A DNA stretch of 29,126 nt from Nemertoderma westbladi. Its lineage: Eukaryota; Xenacoelomorpha; Nemertodermatida; Nemertodermatidae. The DNA is taken from the NCBI GenBank assembly GCA_032718475.1, contig JAUCBJ010006499.1, positions 1 through 29,126 of the forward strand. The letters are read 5' to 3'. Shown here one piece after another: positions 1 to 11,820 of this stretch (position 1 is the stretch's first letter; every line of letters starts with the position of its first letter). The position numbers and the translations under genes were made by a program. The notes under the pieces were generated by a model. That model searched no databases. It saw only the letters and a program-made list of their open reading frames with translations, and had not been told where the DNA came from.

Positions 1-654
1 AATTTGTAATCCAAGTTGAAACTCAAGTAATTTGTAATCCAAGTTGAAACTCAAGTAATTTGTAATCCAAGTGAAACTCAAGTCATTTGTAATCCAAGTG
101 AAACTCAAGTCATTTGTAATCCAAGTGAAACTCAAGTAATTTGTAATCAAAGTGAAACTCAAGTTATTTGTAATCCAAGTCAAACTCAAGTTATTTGTAA
201 TCCGAGTGAAACTCAAGTCATTTGTAATCCAAGTTGAAACTCAAGTCATTTGTAATCCAAGTGAAACTCAAGTCATTTGTAATCCAAGTTGAAACTCAAG
301 TCATTTGTAATCCAAGTGAAACTCAAGTCATTTGTAATCCAAGTGAAACTCAAGTAGTTTGTAATCCAAGTGAAACTCAAGTTATTTGTAATCCAAGTGA
401 AACTCAAGTAATTTGTAATCCAAGTTGAAACTCAAGTAATTTGTAATCCAAGTGAAACTCAAGTCATTTGTAATCCAAGTTGAAACTCAAGTCATTTGTA
501 ATCCAAGTTGAAACTCAAGTCATTTGTAATCCAAGTTGAAACTCAAGTAATTTGTAATCCAAGTTGAAACTCAAGTAATTTGTAATCCAAGTTGAAACTC
601 AAGTAATTTGTAATCCAAGTGAAACTCAAGTCATTTGTAATCCAAGTTGAAACT

Positions 655-2320
655 CAAGTCATTTGTAATCCAAGTTGAAACTCAAGTCATTTGTAATCCA
701 AGTTGAAACTCAAGTAATTTGTAATCCAAGTTGAAACTCAAGTAATTTGTAATCCAAGTGAAACTCAAGTCATTTGTAATCCAAGTTGAAACTCAAGTAA
801 TTTGTAATCCAAGTGAAACTCAAGTCATTTGTAATCCAAGTTGAAACTCAAGTCATTTGTAATCCAAGTTGAAACTCAAGTCATTTGTAATCCAAGTTGA
901 AACTCAAGTAATTTGTAATCCAAGTTGAAACTCAAGTAATTTGTAATCCAAGTTGAAACTCAAGTAATTTGTAATCCAAGTGAAACTCAAGTCATTTGTA
1001 ATCCAAGTTGAAACTCAAGTCATTTGTAATCCAAGTTGAAACTCAAGTCATTTGTAATCCAAGTTGAAACTCAAGTAATTTGTAATCCAAGTTGAAACTC
1101 AAGTAATTTGTAATCCAAGTGAAACTCAAGTCATTTGTAATCCAAGTTGAAACTCAAGTCATTTGTAATCCAAGTGAAACTCAAGTCATTTGTAATCCAA
1201 GTGAAACTCAAGTAATTTGTAATCCAAGTGAAACTCAAGTTATTTGTAATCCAAGTGAAACTCAAGTTATTTGTAATCCAAGTGAAACTCAAGTCATTTG
1301 TAATCCAAGTTGAAACTCAAGTCATTTGTAATCCAAGTGAAACTCAAGTCATTTGTAATCCAAGTTGAAACTCAAGTCATTTGTAATCCAATGAAACTCA
1401 AGTCATTTGTAATCCAAGTGAAACTCAAGTCATTTGTAATCCAAGTGAAACTCAAGTAGTTTGTAATCCAAGTGAAACTCAAGTAGTTTGTAATCCAAGT
1501 GAAACTCAAGTCATTTGTAATCCAAGTTGAAACTCAAGTCATTTGTAATCCAAGTTGAAACTCAAGTAATTTGTAATCCAAGTTGAAACTCAAGTAATTT
1601 GTAATCCAAGTGAAACTCAAGTCATTTGTAATCCAAGTTGAAACTCAAGTAATTTGTAATCCAAGTGAAACTCAAGTCATTTGTAATCCAAGTTGAAACT
1701 CAAGTCATTTGTAATCCAAGTTGAAACTCAAGTCATTTGTAATCCAAGTTGAAACTCAAGTAATTTGTAATCCAAGTTGAAACTCAAGTAATTTGTAATC
1801 CAAGTTGAAACTCAAGTAATTTGTAATCCAAGTGAAACTCAAGTCATTTGTAATCCAAGTTGAAACTCAAGTCATTTGTAATCCAAGTTGAAACTCAAGT
1901 CATTTGTAATCCAAGTTGAAACTCAAGTAATTTGTAATCCAAGTTGAAACTCAAGTAATTTGTAATCCAAGTGAAACTCAAGTCATTTGTAATCCAAGTT
2001 GAAACTCAAGTCATTTGTAATCCAAGTGAAACTCAAGTCATTTGTAATCCAAGTGAAACTCAAGTAATTTGTAATCCAAGTGAAACTCAAGTTATTTGTA
2101 ATCCAAGTGAAACTCAAGTTATTTGTAATCCAAGTGAAACTCAAGTCATTTGTAATCCAAGTTGAAACTCAAGTAATTTGTAATCCAAGTGAAACTCAAG
2201 TCATTTGTAATCCAAGTTGAAACTCAAGTCATTTGTAATCCAATGAAACTCAAGTCATTTGTAATCCAAGTGAAACTCAAGTCATTTGTAATCCAAGTGA
2301 AACTCAAATAGTTTGTAATC
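655..2320. repeat. 852-bp higher-order duplication inside the satellite
   Basis: The stretch from about 655 to 1506 is repeated from about 1507 to 2320 with nearly the same order of 27- and 28-bp units. For example, 721, 781, 1021 and 1119 correspond to 1573, 1633, 1873 and 1971, each 852 bp later. A rare 26-bp unit (TCCAATGAAAC) occurs at about 1389 and 2241, again 852 bp apart. A few single-base differences (for example CA against AA near 1323/2175) separate the copies. I compared them by eye, so the outer limits are approximate. Confidence 0.8.
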
Positions 2321-2779
2321 CAAGTTGAAACTCAAGTAATTTGTAATCCAAGTGAAACTCAAGTTATTTGTAATCCAAGTTGAAACTCAAGTCATTTGTA
2401 ATCTAAGTGAAACTCAAGTCATTTGTAATCCAAGTGAAACTCAAGTCATTTGTAATCCAAGTTGAAACTCAAGTCATTTGTAATCCAAGTTGAAACTCAA
2501 GTCATTTGTAATCCAAGTTGAAACTCAAGTCATTTGTAATCCAAGTTGAAACTCAAGTCATTTGTAAAGTTGAAACTCAAGTCATTTGTAATCCAAGTTG
2601 AAACTCAAGTAATTTGTAATCCAAGTTGAAACTCAAGTAATTTGTAATCCAAGTGAAACTCAAGTCATTTGTAATCCAAGTTGAAACTCAAGTCCTTTGT
2701 AATCCAAGTGAAACTCAAGTCATTTGTAATCCAAGTGAAACTCAAGTAATTTGTAATCCAAGTGAAACTCAAGTAATTT

Positions 2780-3200
2780 GTAATCCAAGTTGAAACTCAA
2801 GTCATTTGTAATCCAAGTGAAACTCAAGTCATTTGTAATCCAAGTGAAACTCAAGTCATTTGTAATCCAAGTGAAACTCAAGTAATTTGTAATCCAAGTG
2901 AAACTCAAGTCATTTGTAATCCAAGTGAAACTCAAGTAATTTGTAATCCAAGTGAAACTCAAGTAATTTGTAATCCAAGTTGAAACTCAAGTCATTTGTA
3001 ATCTAAGTGAAACTCAAGTCATTTGTAATCCAAGTGAAACTCAAGTCATTTGTAATCCAAGTGAAACTCAAGTAATTTGTAATCCAAGTGAAACTCAAGT
3101 CATTTGTAATCCAAGTGAAACTCAAGTAATTTGTAATCCAAGTGAAACTCAAGTAATTTGTAATCCAAGTTGAAACTCAAGTCATTTGTAATCTAAGTGA
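2780..3200. repeat. 190-bp (seven-unit) higher-order repeat
   Basis: The variant word ATCTAAGTGAAAC lies at 3001 and 3191. The units between these points have the same order (six 27-bp units and one 28-bp unit, 190 bp), and similar orders of units precede and follow. This is a second, smaller amplification block nested in the 27/28-bp satellite. Confidence 0.6.
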
Positions 3201-6200
3201 AACTCAAGTCATTTGTAATCCAAGTGAAACTCAAGTCATTTGTAATCCAAGTGAAACTCAAGTAATTTGTAATCCAAGTTGAAACTCAAGTAATTTGTAA
3301 TCCAAGTGAAACTCAAGTCATTTGTAATCCAAGTTGAAACTCAAGTCATTTGTAATCTAAGTGAAACTCAAGTCATTTGTAATCCAAGTGAAACTCAAGT
3401 CATTTGTAATCCAAGTGAAACTCAAGTAATTTGTAATCCAAGTGAAACTCAAGTCATTTGTAATCCAAGTGAAACTCAAGTCATTTGTAATCCAAGTTGA
3501 AACTCAAGTCATTTGTAATCCAAGTTGAAACTGAATTCATTTGTAATCCAAGTTGAAACTCAAGTAATTTGTAATCCAAGTGAAACTCAAGTCATTTGTA
3601 ATCCAAGTTGAAACTCAAGTCATTTGTAATCCAAGTGAAACTCAAGTCATTTGTAATCCAAGTGAAACTCAAGTAATTTGTAATCCAAGTGAAACTCAAG
3701 TAATTTGTAATCCAAGTTGAAACTCAAGTCATTTGTAATCTAAGTGAAACTCAAGTCATTTGTAATCCAAGTGAAACTCAAGTCATTTGTAATCCAAGTG
3801 AAACTCAAGTCATTTGTAATCCAAGTTGAAACTCAAGTCATTTGTAATCCAAGTGAAACTCAAGTCATTTGTAATCCAAGTTGAAACTCAAGTCATTTGT
3901 AATCCAAGTTGAAACTCAAGTAATTTGTAATCCAAGTGAAACTCTAGTCATTTGTAATCCAAGTGAAACTCAAGTCATTTGTAATCCAAGTGAAACTCAA
4001 GTCATTTGTAATCCAAGTGAAACTCAAGTCATTTGTAATCCAAGTGAAACTCAAGTCATTTGTAATCCAAGTGAAACTCAAGTCATTTGTAATCCAAGTG
4101 AAACTCAAGTCATTTGTAATCCCAGTGAAACTCAATTCATTTGTAATCCAAGTGAAACTCAAGTCATTTGTAATCCAAGTGAAACTCAAGTCATTTGTAA
4201 TCCAAGTGAAACTCAAGTCATTTGTAATCCAAGTGAAACTCAAGTCATTTGTAATCCAAGTTGAAACTCAAGTAATTTGTAATCCAAGTGAAACTCTAGT
4301 CATTTGTAATCCAAGTTGAAACTCAAGTAATTTGTAATCCAAGTGAAACTCAAGTCATTTGTAATCCAAGTGAAACTCAAGTCATTTGTAATCCAAGTGA
4401 AACTCAAGTCATTTGTAATCCAAGTGAAACTCAAGTCATTTGTAATCCAAGTGAAACTCAAGTCATTTGTAATCCAAGTGAAACTCAAGTCCTTTGTAAT
4501 CCAAGTGAAACTCAAGTCATTTGTAATCCAAGTTGAAACTCAAGTAATTTGTAATCCAAGTTGAAACTCAAGTCATTTGTAATCCAAGTGAAACTCAAGT
4601 CATTTGTAATCCAAGTTGAAACTCAAGTCATTTGTAATCCAAGTTGAGACTCAAGTCATTTGTAATCCAAGTGAAACTTAAGTCTTTTGCAATCCAAGTG
4701 AAAATCAAGTCATTTGTAATCCAAGTGAAACTCAAGTCATTTGTAATCCAAGTTGAAACTCAAGTCATTTGTAATCCAAGTTGAAACTCAAGTCATTTCT
4801 AATCCAAGTTGAAACTCAAGTCATTTGTAATCCAAGTTGAAACTCAAGTCATTTGTAATCCAAGTTGAAACTCAAGTCATTTGTAATCTAAGTGAAACTC
4901 AAGTCATTTGTAATCCAAGTTGAAACTCAAGTCATTTGTAATCCAAGTTGAAACTCAAGTCATTTGTAAAGTTGAAACTCAAGTCATTTGTAATCCAAGT
5001 GAAACTCAAGTCATTTGTAATCGAAGTGAAAATCAAGTCATTTGTATCCAAGTGAAACTCAAGTCATTTGTAATCCAAGTGAAACTCAAGTCATTTGTAA
5101 TCCAAATGAAACTCAAGTCATTTGTAATCCAAGTTGAAACTCAAGTCATTTGTAATCCAAGTGAAACTCAAGTCATTTGTAATCCAAGTTGAAACTCAAG
5201 TCATTTGTAATCCAAGTGAAACTCAAGTCATTTGTAATCCATGTGAAACTCAATTCATTTGTAATCCAAGTGAAACTCAAGTCATTTGTAATCCAAGTTG
5301 AAACTCAAGTCATTTGTAATCCAAGTTGAAACTCAAGTCATTTGTAATCCAAGTGAAACTCAAGTCATTTGTAATCCAAGTGAAACTCAAGTCATTTGTA
5401 ATCCATGTGAAACTCAATTCATTTGTAATCCAAGTTGAAACTCAAGTCATTTGTAATCCAAGTGAAACTCAAGTCATTTGTAATCCATGTGAAACTCAAT
5501 TCATTTGTAATCCAAGTGAAACTCAAGTCATTTGTAATCCAAGTTGAAACTCAAGTCATTTGTAATCCAAGTTGAAACTCAAGTCATTTGTAATCCAAGT
5601 GAAACTCAAGTCATTTGTAATCCATGTGAAACTCAATTCATTTGTAATCCAAGTTGAAACTCAAGTCATTTGTAATCCAAGTTGAAACTCAAGTCATTTG
5701 TAATCCAAGTGAAACTCAAGTCATTTGTAATCCAAGTGAAACTCAAGTCATTTGTAATCCAAGTGAAACTCAAGTCATTTGTAATCCAAGTTGAAACTCA
5801 AGTCATTTGTAATCCAAGTGAAACACAAGTCATTTGTAATCCAAGTGAAACTCAAGTCATTTGTAATCCAAGTTGAAACTCAAGTCATTTGTAATCCAAG
5901 TTGAAACTCAAGTCATTTGTAATCCAAGTGAAACTTAAGTCTTTTGTAATCCAAGTGAAAATCAAGTCATTTGTAATCCAAGTGAAACTCAAGTCATTTG
6001 TAATCCAAGTTGAAACTCAAGTCATTTGTAATCCAAGTTGAAACTCAAGTCATTTGTAATCCAAGTTGAAACTCAAGTCATTTGTAATCCAAGTTGAAAC
6101 TCAAGTCATTTGTAATCCAAGTTGAAACTCAAGTCATTTGTAATCCAAGTGAAACTCAAGTCATTTGTAATCCAAGTGAAACTCAAGTCATTTGTAATCC

Positions 6201-8624
6201 AAGTGAAACTCAAGTCATTTGTAATCCAAGTGAAACTCAAGTCATTTGTAATCCAAGTGAAACTAAAGTCATTTGTAATCCAAGTGAAACTCAAGTCATT
6301 TGTAATCCAAGCGAAACTCAAGTCATTTGTAATCCAAGTTGAAACTCAAGTCATTTGTAATCCAAGTGAAACTCAAGTCATTTGTAATCCAAGTTGAAAC
6401 TCAAGTCATTTGTAATCCAAGTGAAACTTAAGTCTTTTGTAATCCAAGTGAAAATCAAGTCATTTGTAATCCAAGTGAAACTCAAGTCATTTGTAATCCA
6501 AGTTGAAACTCAAGTCATTTGTAATCCAAGTTGAAACTCAAGTCATTTGTAATCCAAGTTGAAACTCAAGTCATTTGTAATCCAAGTTGAAACTCAAGTC
6601 ATTTGTAATCCAAGTTGAAACTCAAGTCATTTGTAATCCAAGTTGAAACTCAAGTCATTTGTAATCCAAGTTGAAACTCAAGTCATTTGTAATCCAAGTT
6701 GAAACTCAAGTCATTTGTAATCCAAGTTGAAACTCAAGTAATATGTAATCCAAGTGAAACTCAAGTCATTTGTAATCCAAGTTGAAACTCAAGTCATTTG
6801 TAATCCAAGTTGAAACTCAAGTCATTTGTAATCCAAGTTGAAACTCAAGTCATTTGTAATCCAAGTTGAAACTCAAGTCATTTGTAATCCAAGTTGAAAC
6901 TCAAGTCATTTGTAATCCAAGTGAAACTCAAGTCATTTGTAATCCAAGTTGAAACTCAAGTCATTTGTAATCCAAGTTGAAACTCAAGTAATATGTAATC
7001 CAAGTGAAACTCAAGTCATTTGTAATCCAAGTTGAAACTCAAGTCATTTGTAATCCAAGTTGAAACTCAAGTCATTTGTAATCCAAGTTGAAACTCAAGT
7101 CATTTGTAATCCAAGTTGAAACTCAAGTCATTTGTAATCCAATTGAAACTCAAGTCATTTGTAATCCAAGTTGAAACTCAAGTCATTTGTAATCTAAGTG
7201 AAACTCAAGTCATTTGTAATCCAAGTTGAAACTCAAGTCATTTGTAATCCAGGTTGAAACTCAAGTCATTTGTAATCCAAGTTGAAACTCAAGTCATTTG
7301 TAATCCAAGTTGAAACTCAAGTCATTTGTAATCCAAGTTGAAACTCAAGTCATTTGTAATCTAAGTGAAACTCAAGTCATTTGTAATCCAAGTTGAAACT
7401 CAAGTCATTTGTAATCCAAGTTGAAACTCAAGTCATTTGTAAAGTTGAAACTCAAGTCATTTGTAATCACAGTTGAAACTCAAGTCATTTGTAATCCAAG
7501 TGAAACTCAAGTCATTTGTAATCCAAGTGAAAATCAAGTCATTTGTATCCAAGTGAAACTCAAGTCATTTGTAATCCAAGTGAAACTCAAGTCATTTGTA
7601 ATCCAAATGAAACTCAAGTCATTTGTAATCCAAGTTGAAACTCAAGTCATTTGTAATCCAAGTTGAAACTCAAGTCATTTGTAATCCAAGTTGAAACTCA
7701 AGTCATTTGTAATCCAAGTGAAACTCAAGTCATTTGTAATCCAAGTGAAACTCAAGTCATTTGTAATCCAAGTGAAACTCAAGTCATTTGTAATCCAAGT
7801 TGAAACTCAAGTCATTTGTAATCCAAGTTGAAACTCAAGTCATTTGTAATCCAAGTTGAAACTCAAGTCATTTGTAATCCAAGTTGAAACTCAAGTCATT
7901 TGTAATCCAAGTTGAAACTCAAGTCATTTGTAATCTAAGTGAAACTCAAGTCATTTGTAATCCAAGTTGAAACTCAAGTCATTTGTAATCCAAGTTGAAA
8001 CTCAAGTCATTTGTAAAGTTGAAACTCAAGTCATTTGTAATCCAAGTGAAACTCAAGTCATTTGTAATCCAAGTGAAACTCAAGTCATTTGTAATCCAAG
8101 TGAAACTCAAGTCATTTGTAATCCAAGTTGAAACTCAAGTCATTTGTAATCCAAGTTGAAACTCAAGGCATTTGTAATCCAAATGAAACTCAAGTAATTT
8201 GTAATCCAAGTTGAAACTCAAGTCATTTGTAATCTAAGTGAAACTCAAGTCATTTGTAATCCAAGTTGAAACTCAAGTCATTTGTAATCCAAGTTGAAAC
8301 TCAAGGCATTTGTAATCCAAGTTGAAACTCAAGTCATTTGTAATCCAAGTGAAACTCAAGTCATTTGTAATCCAAGTTGAAACTCAAGTCATTTGTAATC
8401 TAAGTGAAACTCAAGTCATTTGTAATCCAAGTTGAAACTCAAGTCATTTGTAATCCAAGTTGAAACTCAAGTCATTTGTAATCCAAGTTGAAACTCAAGT
8501 CATTTGTAATCCAAGTTGAAACTCAAGTCATTTGTAATCCAAGTTGAAACTTAAGTCATTTGTAATCCAAGTTGAAACTCAAGTAATTTGTAATCCAAGT
8601 GAAACTCAAGTCATTTGTAATCCG

Positions 8625-10030
8625 ATCTGAACTGATATGAGTGGAGCGAATATTGGATTTTACTTGGAATTATGCTTAAGAGTTACGACCTACTAAATTC
8701 AGAGGGATTCTCGGAATTATAATGTCCATAGGCCTCTATGCTGTAAGTAGTTGGTAGACAAACCCGTCACCATATCAAAGTACAACGCGATAATAACGCA
8801 AGCCGACATCACTATATAAATGGTCGATGGAACTGTAGGTGTGATTATATCTTATTAAAGTAAGAATGTACGTTGTAATTAGACGACAGATATGATGGCT
8901 AAACTTCTATAATTTAAAATAAAGCTTTATTGTTTGAGTACCTGTAGTGGAACATGTGATGGGATTCGAGCTCGTACTTGTGGTACATAAACGGTCAAAA
9001 AGGAATAAAAGCTTTGTTTTTCGTATTATACGCAATTCATTTTCACCTCCAGTTGTTGTCTGAAACCGAATAGTAATGGTCGAGAATCCCGGTGTTGCCA
9101 GGGATATGTAGTGTGACTGATACCGATAGTACGATAGTACATGGTAGAGGACGGTCTGTCAGTTTTAGGAAACTAAGCAACGTATTTGAAGATATAATTA
9201 TTTATTACATGGTAAAAAATGAGAACTTTTTTTACTATTCTCGAGGCATTTTATTTACCGAGCTCCAACGAGGTTAATAAAGGGTCGAGAGAATATTGAA
9301 TTTCCATAGTTACTGCGATTCAAATTACTGTATTCTTCAAGTCATGATGCTGCCTAACTCAATGTTAAATAATTTAGTGTTCTCGAATATTTATTACGTA
9401 ATAACTAGAGAGCTGCTTAACTACATACACCAATATTGAATATTTTGGAGTACCCCTTGCAGACACTAAAGTTGCAATAACTTTTGAGTTTTTGCTTTTG
9501 GGATTTTGCTCAAATTACTTGCAAACAACAACATCGATGCTCTTTCAACACATGTAATAAAATTTAAGAAATTCCACCAAAATATTTTATTTTACTTTTT
9601 TCGCCGGAAAAAAGGAAAATTATTATAATCATAAAAAAAGTAAAATCAATACAATCCGTTTGGTTACTTATTTCCCTGGAGAAATTTACTTTTATTTTGG
9701 GGTACATTTGAACCAAAAAGTAACAATTTAAGAATATAAATTCATTCGTTATTTTATGAAAATAAGTTAGTAGTTGTTATTGGTTTAGTTCTATCAAAGC
9801 ATGTATTCGTAGGAAAAGTCGAATCTTTATTCCTTAAAAGCCGACTATAAATCAGTTAATTTATATTATTATTATTCCAGTTGCATTAACAGCTCAATAC
9901 CAATTTGTATATTTACATACTACCGTAGAAGGCATTTTGAAACTGGTCTACACTCTACTCTGAGACTGATATTCTTTAACAATGAGTAGGGCCTAATCTC
10001 GCCAGTCGCGTTAACTGCAAGAACAACGAC
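8625..10030. other. Unique AT-rich stretch between satellite and kinase gene
   Basis: No gene is recognised here. The stretch starts abruptly where the satellite ends. It contains a perfect 14-bp palindrome AATAAAGCTTTATT at 8918-8931, which places an AATAAA word on each strand. It also has an inverted repeat, ATTTTACTTTTTT (about 9588-9600) facing AAAAAAAGTAAAAT (about 9633-9646), able to form a stem of about 13 bp. A 61-codon open frame at 9092-9277 resembles nothing I know. The last few hundred bases presumably hold the promoter and 5' untranslated region of the downstream gene, but I see no convincing core promoter element. Confidence 0.6.
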
Positions 10031-11077
10031 ATGAATATAACCGGTACTAAGATTCGCGTCGAAACCGACGTGGTTATAAAGATACTCGCCAATGACTTCA
10101 ACCATCATACGTCATCCATGACGTCACTGAACAGCTATGAAGATATTAACTACTTGGTTCCCACAGCAACGGGGAAATTTGTGTTGAAAATTTCGAATCC
10201 CAGAGACTCTAAGAATGCCAATTTAATGGACGGATTAACTGAAGTTATGATTCATTTAAGAGATCGAGGTGTTGTGTGTCCCGTACCGCAACGTTCTACA
10301 GGAGGAGATTATATTGTGTACCGCGAATTCCTCGACAAAAACAACCAATCACATCAATGCGCAGTTCGGCTTCTCTCTTACGTAGAAGGGGAGATATTAT
10401 TTAAAGCGTCAGTAATAACAGATAACCTGTTGAAACAGCTGGGCGGATTTCTCGCGGATATTGATAAAGGGTTGATGACGTACACTCATCCGGGTGTTAC
10501 GTCACGCACTGATTTTGATTGGGACATGAGGAATGCGCAACGAATGCGAAAATATATTGAATATATTCCAGAACCGAATCGAAGGCAACTCATTACTAAC
10601 GTCTTGGATAGATTCCTGGAAAAGTTTGCAATTCATCAAGTTAATATGACGGGGGGGATTATTCACGGCGACTTTAATGGCCATAACATTTTAGTTGATG
10701 AAGATTGTAAAATGCGTGGCATTCTAGATTTTGGTCACACAGTAAATTCCTTCCTAGCATTTGACCTAGGAATCGCTATAATGTATATTTCTAAGGAATT
10801 ATTTAGCAAGTACGATGAAGAACGCTTTCTGAATGCACCACGTTACTTCCTCCAATCATATTGCGCGAAGATAATCCTCAACCAATCAGATTTGGAAATG
10901 GTTGTCGTAGCAACAATGATGCGTTATGCAATGTCTTTAACTAAAAGCTGGTACAACCTAACGTTGGATCCGGATAATATTTATTTATTAGACACAGAAC
11001 GGGGCGGCGGTTGGAAATGCCTCCAATTATTGGCTGATCAGGACGCTGATGCGTTACTTCGACGGTGGATGGCGTAG
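10031..11077 (+). CDS. HYKK: Hydroxylysine kinase-like protein (APH family), single exon
   Basis: This 348-residue protein has the aminoglycoside-phosphotransferase/choline-kinase fold. Family members called hydroxylysine kinase phosphorylate 5-hydroxylysine with GTP in lysine/collagen breakdown. Visible in order: an N-terminal segment SLNSYEDINY (residues 32-41) like the LxSYxDxN motif of the family; a lysine in KFVLKISN (K53) that fits the nucleotide-binding lysine; the catalytic loop HGDFNGHNIL (H212, D214, N219); and the metal-binding ILDFG (D233). A helical C-terminal lobe follows, ending WMA. The length is close to the roughly 370 residues of vertebrate HYKK, so it looks complete. The start is the first ATG in frame and leaves the N-terminal motif intact. 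The coding region has no intron, although vertebrate orthologues are split. A related APH-fold enzyme with another substrate is possible. Family is near certain, exact substrate less so. Confidence 0.8.
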   Translation: MNITGTKIRVETDVVIKILANDFNHHTSSMTSLNSYEDINYLVPTATGKFVLKISNPRDSKNANLMDGLTEVMIHLRDRGVVCPVPQRSTGGDYIVYREFLDKNNQSHQCAVRLLSYVEGEILFKASVITDNLLKQLGGFLADIDKGLMTYTHPGVTSRTDFDWDMRNAQRMRKYIEYIPEPNRRQLITNVLDRFLEKFAIHQVNMTGGIIHGDFNGHNILVDEDCKMRGILDFGHTVNSFLAFDLGIAIMYISKELFSKYDEERFLNAPRYFLQSYCAKIILNQSDLEMVVVATMMRYAMSLTKSWYNLTLDPDNIYLLDTERGGGWKCLQLLADQDADALLRRWMA

Positions 11078-11820
11078 TGAGTGACTACCGTACCGCATTT
11101 ATTCATTAACTAAACAATTATTGCTCGTAAACGGTGTAAACAGTTAGACATTAATTAATTACATAGGCCCTAATTATTTTTCTAAGACTTTAACTGACTT
11201 AAGTTCGAGTCACACTATCACATGAGCTTTTCACTTTCAATTAAAAGATTTAACACATGGTAGCCTGAGGACGATCTCAGAAAAACAGTCAACATTCAAC
11301 ATGAAACTTTCAAAATCCACTTTAGTCATCTTCTTATTGAAAGTTGGCATTTTTAGTATTGACAACCAATCAAAATAACAACTATTTACCGACTAAGTAT
11401 TGTGCAACAATATAGCTAATTATTTTTTATGAGATGAAAGTCTATATGTGAACGAAGTTGATAAATGAGCACTGCACGGATCCACAGATTACACCCTAAA
11501 AAGGTAAAACCAGTTGACTTCTATAGAGACAATGTTTAATGATAGAAACCGGATACTGATCCGTATCCCTGACCCTGCTCCAGGTAAGGAGTTACAATAA
11601 TGTAAAACGAATTCCTGTTTATGGCTTGATTATAATTTAATTTGTTTTGTAAATAAAGATGATAATAAAGATATAATCTTCAGCTCCAAATAGGCTCTCA
11701 TCAAGCAACACGATAAATCGCGCAAAATTAATCAGACGTCTATATTTTATTATTAATATATTATTATTTAATTACTAATACTTGCAGCCACCAAATAATG
11801 AAAAACTATCTTATTTTTAA
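11078..11820. other. 3' flank of kinase gene, no gene seen
   Basis: AT-rich DNA with no open frame of note. It probably includes the 3' untranslated region of the kinase gene. A short inverted repeat GGATAC-N6-GTATCC lies near 11552-11569. The stretch ends at the TTAA (11817-11820) that flanks the next element. Confidence 0.5.
11652..11669 (+). terminator. Possible polyadenylation signals of the kinase gene
   Basis: Two AATAAA hexamers (11652-11657 and 11664-11669) lie about 580 bp after the stop codon in AT-rich DNA. They are the first closely paired AATAAA words seen downstream and are reasonable 3' end signals. Chance occurrence is quite possible at this base composition. Confidence 0.3.

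Larger units (their letters stand above)
1..8624. repeat. 27/28-bp tandem satellite array, left edge truncated
   Basis: About 310 head-to-tail units run without interruption from the first base until the sequence turns unique near 8620-8630. The unit joins GAAACTCAAGTCATTTG to TAATCCAAGT. It exists in two lengths, 27 bp (CAAGTGAAAC) and 28 bp (CAAGTTGAAAC), differing by one T. A second variable site just after CTCAAGT reads CA, AA, TA or AG before TTTGTAATC. Runs of 27-bp units stay open in several frames and give artificial peptides such as ETQVICNPS, KLKSFVIQV and, on the minus strand, LSFTWITND. Each 28-bp unit shifts the frame, so this is not a protein gene. Marker variants recur at a distance, which shows higher-order amplification. 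The array continues beyond the window. Confidence 0.97.

Noticed and set aside
234-7666. Many open frames of 60-130 codons with ETQVICNPS, KLKSFVIQV or LSFTWITND repeats
   Set aside because: They are runs of 27-bp satellite units read in frame. Single-base length changes end them, the same DNA is open on both strands, and no start or stop pattern suggests a gene.
1-8624. CRISPR array
   Set aside because: The repeats are directly adjacent with no unique spacers, and the context is eukaryotic.
8918-8931. Palindrome AATAAAGCTTTATT as a two-way polyadenylation site
   Set aside because: No gene converges on it from either side in this window, so the match is likely incidental.
9092-9277. 61-codon open frame upstream of the kinase gene
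   Set aside because: No similarity recognised, short and without conserved features; could be chance.
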